This document shows, in pieces, positions 1 through 5,982 of a stretch of 7,347 nucleotides of DNA (positions are counted from its first letter, which is position 1; every line of letters starts with the position of its first letter). The position numbers were made by a program, and so were the translations under genes. Source of the stretch: Thermomicrobiaceae bacterium (GTDB taxonomy: Bacteria > Chloroflexota > Chloroflexia > Thermomicrobiales > Thermomicrobiaceae); NCBI GenBank assembly GCA_025966355.1, contig JAICWZ010000089.1, forward strand, positions 1-7,347, in the 5' to 3' direction. Below the pieces are notes generated by a model. It saw only the letters and a program-made list of their open reading frames with translations, searched no databases and was not told where the DNA came from.

Positions 1-1001
1 ATGTAGTTGCCGGGCACGTCGGGCTGCAGCTCGATCATCGTCGCGCCGCCGGCCGGCACCGTCGTCGTCTGCACGTTGTGATTGATCAGCGAGCCGCCTT
101 CGACCGCGACGCTCTTCATGACCTGGCCGATCACGTGGAAGCTCGAGGTCAGGTTCGGACCGGCATCACCGAAGAAGATGCGCACCGTCTCGCCCGTCTT
201 GGCTTGCAGCATATTCTCGCCAGTCAGCGCACCAACCGCACCGTTGAAGACCACGTACGTCGGCTCCTCGTCGAGCATCTTGTCGTCGTCCATCTGGTGC
301 AGGCCCGGCTCGCCCTGCTCACCGTCGAGATAGAACTCGCTCTGCATCACGTAGTACTCATGATCGACGGCCGGCAACCCACCAGCGGGTTCCACCACGA
401 TCAGTCCGAACATCCCCATGGCGATGTGCATCGCGGCCGGCGGTGTGGCGCAGTGGTAGACGTACGTGCCGGGCGTCTCCGCCAGGAACTGGAAGACCGC
501 CGTATGGCCGGGCGAAACCTGCGAAACCGTCGCGCCGCCGCCCGGTCCGCTCACCGCGTGCAGGTCGATGCTATGCGCCACGATGTCGCTCGGCGCGTTG
601 TGCAGCGTGATCTGCACCGTATCGCCTTCGCGCACCCGCAGCATCGGACCGGGCACCGTGCCGTCGAACGTCCAGTAGGTGAAAGCCACGCCGTCATCAA
701 GCTTGCCGGTCACCTGCTCGGCCGTCATTTCATACTTGACGAGCTGCGGACCACGATTGCCGACCGGTGGCGCGACCGCGGGCTGCGGCAGCGAGGTCAG
801 GTTCGCCGGAGCGGCGGCGACGGTCGCGCTTGCGCCCATGTTCATATTCATGTTCATTCCGGCGTGATCGTTGTCGTTCGACGCCGCGGCATCGCTGCCA
901 TCGATCGTTCCGCAGGCCGTGCTCACCACGAGCACGACGATCGCCAATATCGACACCAGCAGAGCCGGGAAGCGTCGGAGCCGCATCGTTGTTTGGTTCA
1001 T
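1..1001 (-). CDS. nirK: copper-containing nitrite reductase NirK (C-terminus beyond left edge)
   Basis: Reduces nitrite to nitric oxide in denitrification, outside the cytoplasmic membrane. Translating the minus strand from ATG 1001 gives 333 codons open to the edge. Residues 12-29 are a hydrophobic export segment ending in Cys30 (STAC), a weak lipobox, so it is probably membrane-anchored. Residues 46-56 form a Met/His-rich HAGMNMNMNMG stretch. Two cupredoxin domains follow. Compared with characterised NirK, type 1 copper ligands are H143, C184, H192 and M197 (H-x4-M spacing kept). Type 2 ligands are H148 and H183. The catalytic Asp is D146 (HSIDLH), and the catalytic His and Ile are H289 and I291 (SSFHVIG, the AniA-like version). 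The last type 2 His, contributed to the neighbouring subunit, should lie just past the edge. GGGGAA at 1007-1012 is the likely ribosome site; M6 is a weaker alternative start. A two-domain multicopper oxidase is less likely because the Asp/His/Ile catalytic set is complete. Confidence 0.93.
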   Translation of the reverse strand, partial: MNQTTMRLRRFPALLVSILAIVVLVVSTACGTIDGSDAAASNDNDHAGMNMNMNMGASATVAAAPANLTSLPQPAVAPPVGNRGPQLVKYEMTAEQVTGKLDDGVAFTYWTFDGTVPGPMLRVREGDTVQITLHNAPSDIVAHSIDLHAVSGPGGGATVSQVSPGHTAVFQFLAETPGTYVYHCATPPAAMHIAMGMFGLIVVEPAGGLPAVDHEYYVMQSEFYLDGEQGEPGLHQMDDDKMLDEEPTYVVFNGAVGALTGENMLQAKTGETVRIFFGDAGPNLTSSFHVIGQVMKSVAVEGGSLINHNVQTTTVPAGGATMIELQPDVPGNY

Positions 1002-1140
1002 CAGAATTCCCCAATCTCCATCATCCTCGTTGCCGCCGCACCACATTGGCTTCGCTGCAACTGGAGTGAGGATAGGGGTTGGCCGGGTTTCTCCCCACGG
1101 TTCGTCGGGTAGTCTCGGCACGAGGAACGGGGTAGTCTCA
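1002..1140 (-). promoter_or_regulatory. nirK upstream region with two direct repeats
   Basis: This is the leader and promoter region of nirK. On the minus strand the 10-mer GAGACTACCC occurs twice, at 1107-1116 and 1130-1139, exactly 23 bp apart, or about two helical turns, which would place two bound proteins on the same DNA face. The copies lie 105-140 bp upstream of the nirK ATG, suitable for an activator. I found no convincing sigma-70 -35/-10 pair and no FNR-type TTGAT-N4-ATCAA site. The regulatory role is inference; the repeats are directly visible. Confidence 0.4.
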
Positions 1141-1211
1141 AGCCTACCCGCGGGGGTGGGATCGACGGCGCGCGCTGGGACTCTTGACCGCGCGCCGTCG
1201 ATCAGTAGGCT
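1141..1211 (-). terminator. long hairpin after the membrane-protein gene
   Basis: Perfect 15-bp GC-rich arms at 1160-1174 and 1189-1203 enclose a 14-nt loop. An outer 7-bp stem (1141-1147 with 1205-1211) extends it, and its right arm overlaps the stop codon of the minus-strand gene ending at 1210. There is no T-run on either side, so it is not a classic intrinsic terminator. It may still end transcription or protect the mRNA 3' end, and it separates this gene from nirK. Confidence 0.6.
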
Positions 1212-1914
1212 ATGCGGAAGCTGCTACCGCGACGTCCTGACCGCGCAGCAGCCGGAGGCCGAGCGGTAGCAGCGCGAGCGCGGCGCATACGAAGCCGATG
1301 GCGGCGATGACGATGAAGCCGGAGATGAAGCCGACCGGTACGATGCAGGTGAGCCCCAGCGCCCAGGCTTGCCAGCGGGGGAGCACACCCGCTTTCGCCG
1401 CACCGATACCGAGCAGGATGAAGCCGATGACGAGCGCCGGGCCGGAGATATTGATGATATTCGACGGGATGATCTGCGCCTGGTCCATCATCTTGCCGGC
1501 GATCGACCGCGTGGAGGGATCGGTCAGTTGATAGCCGCCGAAATAGACACCATTGAAGAAGAGCGGGCCGCAGATGCCGATGATCGCGATCACGCCGCCG
1601 GCCTGCCCGAGCCGGGGCCGAACCTGCGCGATCGCCTGCGCCACGCCGGCGACCGCGAAGATCAACAGGATCATGCCGGCCACGGCAAAGTTGAAGGCGA
1701 AACCTGTGCGCGAATGGTGCGCGGCCATGCCCGCGACGAAGTCGGCACCTTTGGCGTGATAGATGCCAATCGGAAGGAGCGCCCCGAGAATGGCGAGAAG
1801 CGGTGCAACGATCATGCAGAGCCCGGTGACGGTTCGACCCGGGAAGCCGACATCCCGCGCAACCGTACGAGTGGCCGCGTCCCGTGCCACGCCCTGTCCT
1901 GCGATGCTGGCCAT
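1210..1914 (-). CDS. six-helix integral membrane protein, function unknown
   Basis: A 234-residue protein that I do not recognise as a named family. The first 28 residues are polar and probably cytoplasmic. Six hydrophobic segments follow, at about residues 31-52, 71-94, 106-128, 152-174, 181-198 and 199-222, and the protein ends in a short polar tail. Gly and Ala are abundant in the helices. A loop holds two adjacent His (H66-H67), and the loop between helices 3 and 4 is the longest. No transporter signature, nucleotide-binding motif or cofactor ligand set is visible. The overall look is like small DUF4386-type membrane proteins, but this is only an impression. GAGAAGG about 9 nt upstream of ATG 1914 supports the start. 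It is divergent from a TetR regulator 130 bp away, so it is the likely controlled target, perhaps in efflux or membrane stress. Confidence 0.8.
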   Translation of the reverse strand: MASIAGQGVARDAATRTVARDVGFPGRTVTGLCMIVAPLLAILGALLPIGIYHAKGADFVAGMAAHHSRTGFAFNFAVAGMILLIFAVAGVAQAIAQVRPRLGQAGGVIAIIGICGPLFFNGVYFGGYQLTDPSTRSIAGKMMDQAQIIPSNIINISGPALVIGFILLGIGAAKAGVLPRWQAWALGLTCIVPVGFISGFIVIAAIGFVCAALALLPLGLRLLRGQDVAVAASA

Positions 1915-1934
1915 GGGGATATCCCTTCTCCGGT

Positions 1935-2000
1935 CGAGCCGGAATATATTGAATCTCTATCTAATGAATAAGAGTAGAATGAGGAGCGGAGTTTGTCAAG
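1935..2000. promoter_or_regulatory. divergent promoter/operator region between membrane-protein and tetR genes
   Basis: An AT-rich island (about 1941-1980) inside GC-rich DNA lies between the divergent starts at 1914 and 2045. On the minus strand a perfect TTGACA -35 (1994-1999) sits 17 bp from a weak -10 TACTCT (1971-1976). On the plus strand TAGAAT (1975-1980) is a good -10 without a clear -35. AATATATT (1943-1950) is palindromic, and a looser dyad spans about 1948-1980. A TetR dimer binding here could control both genes. The exact operator cannot be fixed by eye. Confidence 0.45.
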
Positions 2001-2044
2001 CCCTCACAGCGGAAGATGCCGCCGGGAGCCTGCGATGATGACGC

Positions 2045-2683
2045 ATGTCTGAGTCACGACCCTATCAATCGCCGCGCCGGCGCCAGCAGGCGGAGGAGAC
2101 GCGCCGCGCGATCCTGGGGGCCGCGCGACAACTCTTCGCCGAGCGCGGCTACGCGGCGACCGCGCTGAGCGATATCGCCGAGCTGGCCGGTGTCTCGATA
2201 CCGACGCTCTACAGCAGTATTGGTTCGAAGGCGACGATCGCCCGTTCGCTCGTCGAATTCACCAATGAGCAAGCCGATATTCCCGAGAACGACCGGCTGC
2301 AACGCGCGACCACGAACGGCCCCGACCTGATCCGCGCCAACGCGCATCTGGTGCGCGTACTGAATGAGCGCAACGGCGATATCATGCGTGCCCTCATCTC
2401 GGCGGCCGCCGCGGAGCCCGAACTGCTCCCCACGGTCGAGGCGGGCCGCCGCTATCACCGCGAAGGCGAATACGCCGTCGCGCGCCGCCTGGCCGAGATG
2501 GAGGCATTACGCCCTGGCCTGAGCGCCGAAGAGGCAGGCGCCATCATCACGACGCTGGCATTACCCGAGATCTGGGCGCAGCTGTCGCTCGTCGAGGGCT
2601 GGTCCTACGACAAGATCGAGTCCTGGCTCGGGGAGACGCTGATCCGGTTGCTGCTGAAGGATGATCGAATCGAATCAGCGTAG
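2045..2683 (+). CDS. TetR/AcrR-family transcriptional regulator
   Basis: A 212-residue DNA-binding repressor of usual TetR length. Residues 1-20 are a basic arm (SPRRRQQAEETRR). The three-helix TetR_N domain covers about 18-68, including AILGAARQLFAERGYAATAL and the helix-turn-helix at 39-60 (DIAELAGVSIPTLYSSIGSK). The usual recognition-helix ending LYxHFxSK is LYSSIGSK here, with Ser and Ile replacing the common aromatic residues. Residues 70-212 form the helical ligand-binding and dimer domain, whose ligand I cannot predict. An in-frame stop just upstream (2039-2041) makes ATG 2045 the earliest start. The ribosome site is weak (GGGAG about 16 nt upstream), so translation may be inefficient. 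It is divergent from the membrane-protein gene at 1210-1914 and probably represses that gene and itself. Confidence 0.9.
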   Translation: MSESRPYQSPRRRQQAEETRRAILGAARQLFAERGYAATALSDIAELAGVSIPTLYSSIGSKATIARSLVEFTNEQADIPENDRLQRATTNGPDLIRANAHLVRVLNERNGDIMRALISAAAAEPELLPTVEAGRRYHREGEYAVARRLAEMEALRPGLSAEEAGAIITTLALPEIWAQLSLVEGWSYDKIESWLGETLIRLLLKDDRIESA

Positions 2684-2686
2684 GGT

Positions 2687-2702
2687 GCGTCATTGATGAC
2701 GC
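2687..2702 (+). terminator. short perfect palindrome just after the tetR stop
   Basis: Seven-bp arms GCGTCAT and ATGACGC are separated by TG and lie 4 nt after the TAG stop at 2681-2683. There is no T-run. A 2-nt loop is tight for an RNA hairpin, so this could instead be a protein-binding palindrome. Confidence 0.35.
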
Positions 2703-2809
2703 CCGGCGCGCCGTTCAGGCGGCGTCCGTCCTCCCACGTTCCCCGGCACCCACGCTGCCGTGCACGATAGCTTCGCGGGAGGCACGCCTCGTGCATGCGC
2801 ACATCGGCC

Positions 2810-2829
2810 GGGTTTGATCAATCAAACCC
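2810..2829. terminator. perfect palindrome between convergent genes
   Basis: Arms GGGTTTGA (2810-2817) and TCAAACCC (2822-2829) flank a TCAA tetraloop. The site lies 11 bp past the response-regulator stop (minus strand) and downstream of tetR (plus strand), the expected place for a bidirectional terminator. There is no clear T-run. The inner TTGAT/ATCAA half-sites resemble an FNR box, but the 2-nt spacing is wrong. Confidence 0.5.
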
Positions 2830-2839
2830 CTACGAACGA

Positions 2840-3493
2840 TCATGTCGACGAGGGTGGTTCGATCAGACCGTGGCGGACGGCGTAGGCGATGACCTGGGCG
2901 CGGTTCTGCAGGTGGAGCTTGTTCAGGATGTTGCGCAGGTGGTACTTGATCGTGTTCTCACTGACGTAGAGCCGGTCGGCCAGTTCGCGGTTCGAGGTGA
3001 CGCCCTGCACCAGCAGTTCCAGCACCTCGCGCTCGCGGTCGGTCAGGCCCTCCACTGGACGTTCGGTCGGTTTGGTGGCTGGTTGGGCGAATTCGTGGAG
3101 GAGTTTACGCGCCAGTCCGGGCGTCAGCGCCGGTTGCCCCTGCATGACGCCCTCGAGCAGCGCGAAGAGCGTCCCTGCTTCGAGATTCTTCGGCAAAAAG
3201 CCCTCGGCGCCCGATTTGATCGCTTCGAAGAGATCGGCGTCCTCTTCAGAGGCGGTCAGTACGACGACATTGACGTCGGGCAGCTCGGCGCTAATGAGGC
3301 GCGTTGCTTCCAGCCCGCCCATCTCCGGCATGGTGAGGTCCATCAGCACGATATCGGGGAGCTGGGCGCGCGCCTCGGCGACCGCTTCGCGGCCGTTGCG
3401 CGCTTCGCCGACGACATCGATCTCGCGCGCCTCCAGCAGGCTACGTAACCCGTCGCGGAAGAGCGCGTGGTCGTCGGCAATCACGACGCGCAT
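2840..3493 (-). CDS. NarL/FixJ-family response regulator
   Basis: A 217-residue transcription factor with the standard two-domain layout. Receiver domain, residues 1-118: acidic pocket D7-D8, phosphorylated Asp D52 (in LMDLTMPEMGG), switch Thr T80 and conserved Lys K102, so all key residues are present. LuxR-type DNA-binding domain, about 148-212: LTDREREVLELLVQG, then the helix-turn-helix NRELADRLYVSENTIKYHLRNI, matching the GerE/NarL consensus. An AAGGAG ribosome site (3502-3507), inside the end of the kinase gene, lies 8 nt before ATG 3493. The upstream kinase gene stops only 3 nt before this start, so the two are co-transcribed and form one pair. The targets are unknown. Nearby nirK is a candidate by proximity and by the family's frequent role in nitrate, NO or oxygen control, which is inference. 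Confidence 0.95.
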   Translation of the reverse strand: MRVVIADDHALFRDGLRSLLEAREIDVVGEARNGREAVAEARAQLPDIVLMDLTMPEMGGLEATRLISAELPDVNVVVLTASEEDADLFEAIKSGAEGFLPKNLEAGTLFALLEGVMQGQPALTPGLARKLLHEFAQPATKPTERPVEGLTDREREVLELLVQGVTSNRELADRLYVSENTIKYHLRNILNKLHLQNRAQVIAYAVRHGLIEPPSST

Positions 3494-3496
3494 CGG

Positions 3497-4912
3497 TCAG
3501 TCTCCTTTCGCACGTGCACGCGCACCCAACGGCTGGTTGGCCGGCTCGCGGACGCGTGGCACCTGCACGCGCACCTCGGTCCCCTGTCCGGGAGCAGCGT
3601 CGATCTCCAGCGCGCCGCCAACCGCTTCGGCGCGTTCGCGCATCGTGGCGAGTCCGAAGCGCGGAAACTCGGAACGACCGATCGTCTCGGGGTCGAAACC
3701 GCGACCGTTATCGGCGATCGTGGCGCGGATCGTGTGATCCTCGGCACGCAGCGTGATGCGCACGCTGGTTGCCTCGGCATGCTTGCGCACATTGGCGAGC
3801 GCTTCCTGCAGAATGCGGAGCAGTTGAATCTCGGTCATGGGCGAGAGGCCGAGCGTGCCGGGTACCAGGGAACCGGTATCAAGTTCGACGGCAATGCCAT
3901 TCTGATCCTGCCAGCGTGGCAGGTAGTCACCCAGGGTATCGATGAGGGTCCGCTCCGGCCCGATCGAGGTGCGCAGGCCAAGAATGTTCTCGCGCACGTC
4001 GGCGTAGGCGTCGCGGGCGGCCTGGGCGAGCTGGCCGATCTGCGCGGCGGCGCGATCGCTCTGTCCGCCCTCCAGCAGCGCCTGCGCCGCTTGCGCCTTT
4101 GTGTTGACATAACCAAGCACCTGAGCCAGGCTGTCGTGCATCTCCCGCGCGATCCGCTCGCGTTCTTCGGTCACAGCCAGCACCTGCACGCGGCGATGCA
4201 GCCGGGCGCTTTCGATAGCCACCGCGGCCTGCGTGGCGAAGCGGTCGAGCCGGTCTTCGTCGCTGGCGTCGAATTCGTTGGCGTTCGCCTTCTCGGTCAG
4301 ATAGAGGCTGCCGAGGATGCGGCCGTGCGAGCGGATCGGTACGGCGAGGAGCGAATGCATCGGCGGGTGGGCGGTCGGAAAGCCGGTTGAGCGCCGGTCC
4401 TGCGTCAGATCACCGATGCGCAGTACACGGCCCTCGCGCAGTACCACGCCGAGCAGGCCGTGATTTTCGGGGGCAGGACCGAGCCGCTCGAGCAGATCGC
4501 GATCGATGCCCGAGGTGAGAAATGCCTCGACCTTGTCGCCGTCGCCAAGCAGCGTCAGTGCGCCATACCGGGCGCCGGCCAGATCGCGCGCCTCATCGAC
4601 GACCGTTTGCAGGACCGTTTCCAGATTGAGTTCGCCGGTAATCGCGAGTCCGGCCTCGTGCAGCGCCAGCAGTTCGCGATTTTGCTGCGCCAGGCTCGCT
4701 TGCATGCGCTCGATGACGCGGAAGATCGTCTCGGCGAAGACGAGCGTGGCGAGCAGCACGATGGCGCCAAGGATGAGATAGCCTGGCCAGGAGCCCCAGA
4801 AGCCGGTCACGATGAGGCGACGCAGCGCCTCGAGCAGTCCGAGAAACGCGACCGGCGCCAGCACGGCAAGCCACTTCAGGCGACTGAGACGGCTTCCGGT
4901 GGGAACGTGCAT
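3497..4912 (-). CDS. membrane GAF-domain sensor histidine kinase (HisKA_3, NarX/DevS type)
   Basis: A 471-residue sensor that phosphorylates the adjacent response regulator. Numbering from ATG 4912, two membrane segments lie at about 14-32 and 45-64 with only a short loop between, so sensing is probably not periplasmic. A coiled linker (65-95) leads to a GAF domain (about 96-238) containing GFPTAHPPMHSLLAVPI near 177-193 and GSLYLTEK near 201-208. Both closely resemble the mycobacterial DevS/DosS GAF. The HisKA_3 dimerisation domain has ERIAREMHDSLAQ with phospho-acceptor H259. The ATPase domain shows the N box (QEALANVRKHA, N374), DNGRGF at 401-406 and a GLATMRERAE motif from 420. GGGAGG at 4919-4924 is 6 nt from ATG 4912 but touches the in-frame TTG at 4918, so ATG is the preferred start. 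The signal is unknown; see the finding on possible heme binding. Confidence 0.94.
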   Translation of the reverse strand: MHVPTGSRLSRLKWLAVLAPVAFLGLLEALRRLIVTGFWGSWPGYLILGAIVLLATLVFAETIFRVIERMQASLAQQNRELLALHEAGLAITGELNLETVLQTVVDEARDLAGARYGALTLLGDGDKVEAFLTSGIDRDLLERLGPAPENHGLLGVVLREGRVLRIGDLTQDRRSTGFPTAHPPMHSLLAVPIRSHGRILGSLYLTEKANANEFDASDEDRLDRFATQAAVAIESARLHRRVQVLAVTEERERIAREMHDSLAQVLGYVNTKAQAAQALLEGGQSDRAAAQIGQLAQAARDAYADVRENILGLRTSIGPERTLIDTLGDYLPRWQDQNGIAVELDTGSLVPGTLGLSPMTEIQLLRILQEALANVRKHAEATSVRITLRAEDHTIRATIADNGRGFDPETIGRSEFPRFGLATMRERAEAVGGALEIDAAPGQGTEVRVQVPRVREPANQPLGARARAKGD

Positions 4913-4918
4913 CGACAA

Positions 4919-4924
4919 CCTCCC
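4919..4924 (-). promoter_or_regulatory. ribosome binding site of the histidine kinase gene
   Basis: GGGAGG on the minus strand lies 6 nt upstream of ATG 4912. It directly abuts the in-frame TTG codon at 4916-4918, which would leave no spacing, so it selects ATG 4912. Confidence 0.7.
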
Positions 4925-4970
4925 GCCACAAGTTTACCGGAGAACCCCTCACGTAGAGGCAAATCCCCTG

Positions 4971-5067
4971 GTCATTCTGAGCCGCCGCGAAGGTCTCCTC
5001 CGTGCTTACCTTGCAACGAAGCAACAGGGCCACGAAGAGGAGATCCTCCGCCACGGCTCAAGATGAC
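4971..5067. repeat. MITE/REP-like imperfect palindromic repeat
   Basis: About 30-bp termini are near-perfect inverted copies: 4971-5000 (beginning GTCATTCTGAGCCG and ending GGTCTCCTC) and 5037-5067 (reverse complement beginning GTCATCTTGAGCCG and ending GGATCTCCTC). Differences are a few substitutions and a 1-nt indel. A 36-bp centre separates the arms. No ORF or transposase is present, so it would be non-autonomous. Dispersed elements starting GTCATTCTGAGC are familiar from several bacterial genomes, which is recall rather than a search. It lies between the kinase start and the collagen-like gene. Confidence 0.75.
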
Positions 5068-5088
5068 ATAAAGTTGGGGACGCGGAGA

Positions 5089-5117
5089 TTGACGACCTCA
5101 GGCTGATTTGCCAAAAT
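5089..5117 (+). promoter_or_regulatory. candidate sigma-70 promoter of the collagen-like gene
   Basis: TTGACG (5089-5094, 5 of 6 to the -35 consensus) and CAAAAT (5112-5117, 4 of 6 to the -10) are separated by exactly 17 bp. The predicted start of transcription near 5125 would give a leader of about 33 nt. It begins about 20 bp after the palindromic repeat. Confidence 0.5.
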
Positions 5118-5157
5118 CTGCGTTACATTGTCTGTTTTCCGGGTATAGGGGGAGCTT

Positions 5158-5898
5158 ATGTTTGGGGAAGTTCTGCGTGGTCGCAGAAGATTGACGTATC
5201 TTCTGCGCGTTGTCGGTGTGGCCGGCGTCATCGCCCTGGTGTTCGGCGCTGGCTCGGTCTTCGGTGCGTTGGGAAGCGCACAACCGACGACCTATTATGG
5301 CTGTCTGCAAGTGGGTGGTCTGCTCTCCAATGTTGGAACGACACCGCCAAGACGATGTGGACCGACCGGTCAACTCATCAGCTGGGGCGCCGAGGGGCCA
5401 ACCGGAGTAACTGGACCGAGCGGCCCATCCGGGGCGACCGGCGCGAGCGGCCCGAGCGGACCGGCTGGCCCGAGTGGTGCGGCTGGCGCAAGCGGCCTTT
5501 CGCATGCGTACGTTGTTCGCACCAGTTCCACGGCGTATGTGGCGGAACCGGTTCCCGTCGGGGCGCAGGTGACCGTGGCGGAGCTCACGAGCTTGCCGGC
5601 CGGTAACTATGCCGTAACCGCGACCGAAAACGCGTCTCTGCCGGTGACGACCGACTTCCAGTTCCCGGTGCCGGGCGGGGAGATCTCCTGCGAACTCAGT
5701 CCGGGCGGCGCGAACAGTCGGCAGGGAGTGGTGGTGCAAGGGATCGCTGGTGTGACGTCGGACGATTTGTCGGTCACGGTTCCCGACGTGGTGACGATCA
5801 CCGAAGGTCAGTCGATTTCCTTGACGTGCAGCGGCCCGATCGGGACCACATCGAATAACGCCGTCATCACTGCCATCGCGGTCGACGCCGTGAACTAA
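5158..5898 (+). CDS. secreted or membrane-anchored collagen-like repeat protein
   Basis: A 246-residue protein of unknown function. After a basic N-terminus (RGRRR) comes a hydrophobic segment at about 14-38, a signal peptide or signal anchor. Residues 46-76 carry YYGCLQ and RRCGPTGQLISW; the two Cys (C49, C67) could form a disulfide in this small head, which commonly precedes collagen repeats in bacterial proteins. Residues 80-112 are eleven uninterrupted Gly-X-Y triplets, rich in Pro, Ser, Ala and Thr, followed by Gly113, short for a stable triple helix. Residues 117-246 look like an all-beta domain with two more Cys (C178, C224) and strand-like Val/Thr patterns. GGGGGAG (5148-5154) precedes ATG 5158. 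It probably acts at the cell surface as a trimeric stalk-and-head protein; bacterial collagen-like proteins often serve in adhesion, but no ligand can be inferred here. Confidence 0.88.
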   Translation: MFGEVLRGRRRLTYLLRVVGVAGVIALVFGAGSVFGALGSAQPTTYYGCLQVGGLLSNVGTTPPRRCGPTGQLISWGAEGPTGVTGPSGPSGATGASGPSGPAGPSGAAGASGLSHAYVVRTSSTAYVAEPVPVGAQVTVAELTSLPAGNYAVTATENASLPVTTDFQFPVPGGEISCELSPGGANSRQGVVVQGIAGVTSDDLSVTVPDVVTITEGQSISLTCSGPIGTTSNNAVITAIAVDAVN

Positions 5899-5912
5899 GC
5901 GACGACCCTCGC

Positions 5913-5954
5913 GCAGAGGCGCAGAGATCGTATCGTGTATCTCTGCGTCTCTGC
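5913..5954. repeat. palindromic repeat, family copy 1, between convergent genes
   Basis: Arms 5913-5928 (GCAGAGGCGCAGAGAT) and 5939-5954 (its reverse complement with one mismatch) enclose a 10-nt loop. It sits 15 bp after the collagen-like gene stop and 29 bp before the end of the MerR gene on the other strand, so it may also act as a bidirectional terminator. The same core sequence recurs at 6782-6865. Confidence 0.75.
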
Positions 5955-5982
5955 CGGGACGTCCGCGAGCGGGTCGTGCAGG

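Noticed and set aside
78..1112. Long plus-strand open frame of 344 codons
   Set aside because: It is antisense to nirK, rich in His and Arg in a way typical of reading a GC-rich gene backwards, and has no recognisable domain. The minus-strand frame has a full NirK active site.
2782..2794. Small hairpin GCACG-CCT-CGTGC as a terminator
   Set aside because: Only 5 bp with a 3-nt loop and no T-run; too weak to call beside the stronger palindrome at 2810-2829.
2810..2829. FNR/CRP-type regulator site
   Set aside because: The half-sites TTGAT and ATCAA are separated by 2 nt instead of 4, and the site lies between two gene ends where no promoter is expected; a terminator-like palindrome is the simpler reading.
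3467..4390. Plus-strand open frame of 307 codons
   Set aside because: It lies antisense to the histidine kinase, whose HisKA_3 and ATPase motifs are unambiguous; no domain or ribosome site supports the plus-strand frame.
3497..4918. Histidine kinase start at TTG 4918
   Set aside because: The GGGAGG ribosome site would touch that codon; ATG 4912 has proper 6-nt spacing.
5397..5500. Tandem DNA repeat or CRISPR-like array
   Set aside because: The periodicity is the 9-nt codon pattern of collagen Gly-X-Y triplets, with no uniform spacers.
5098..5739. Minus-strand open frame of 213 codons
   Set aside because: It is antisense to the collagen-like gene, and its Ala/Arg/Gly-rich stretch is just the reverse of the Gly-X-Y codons.
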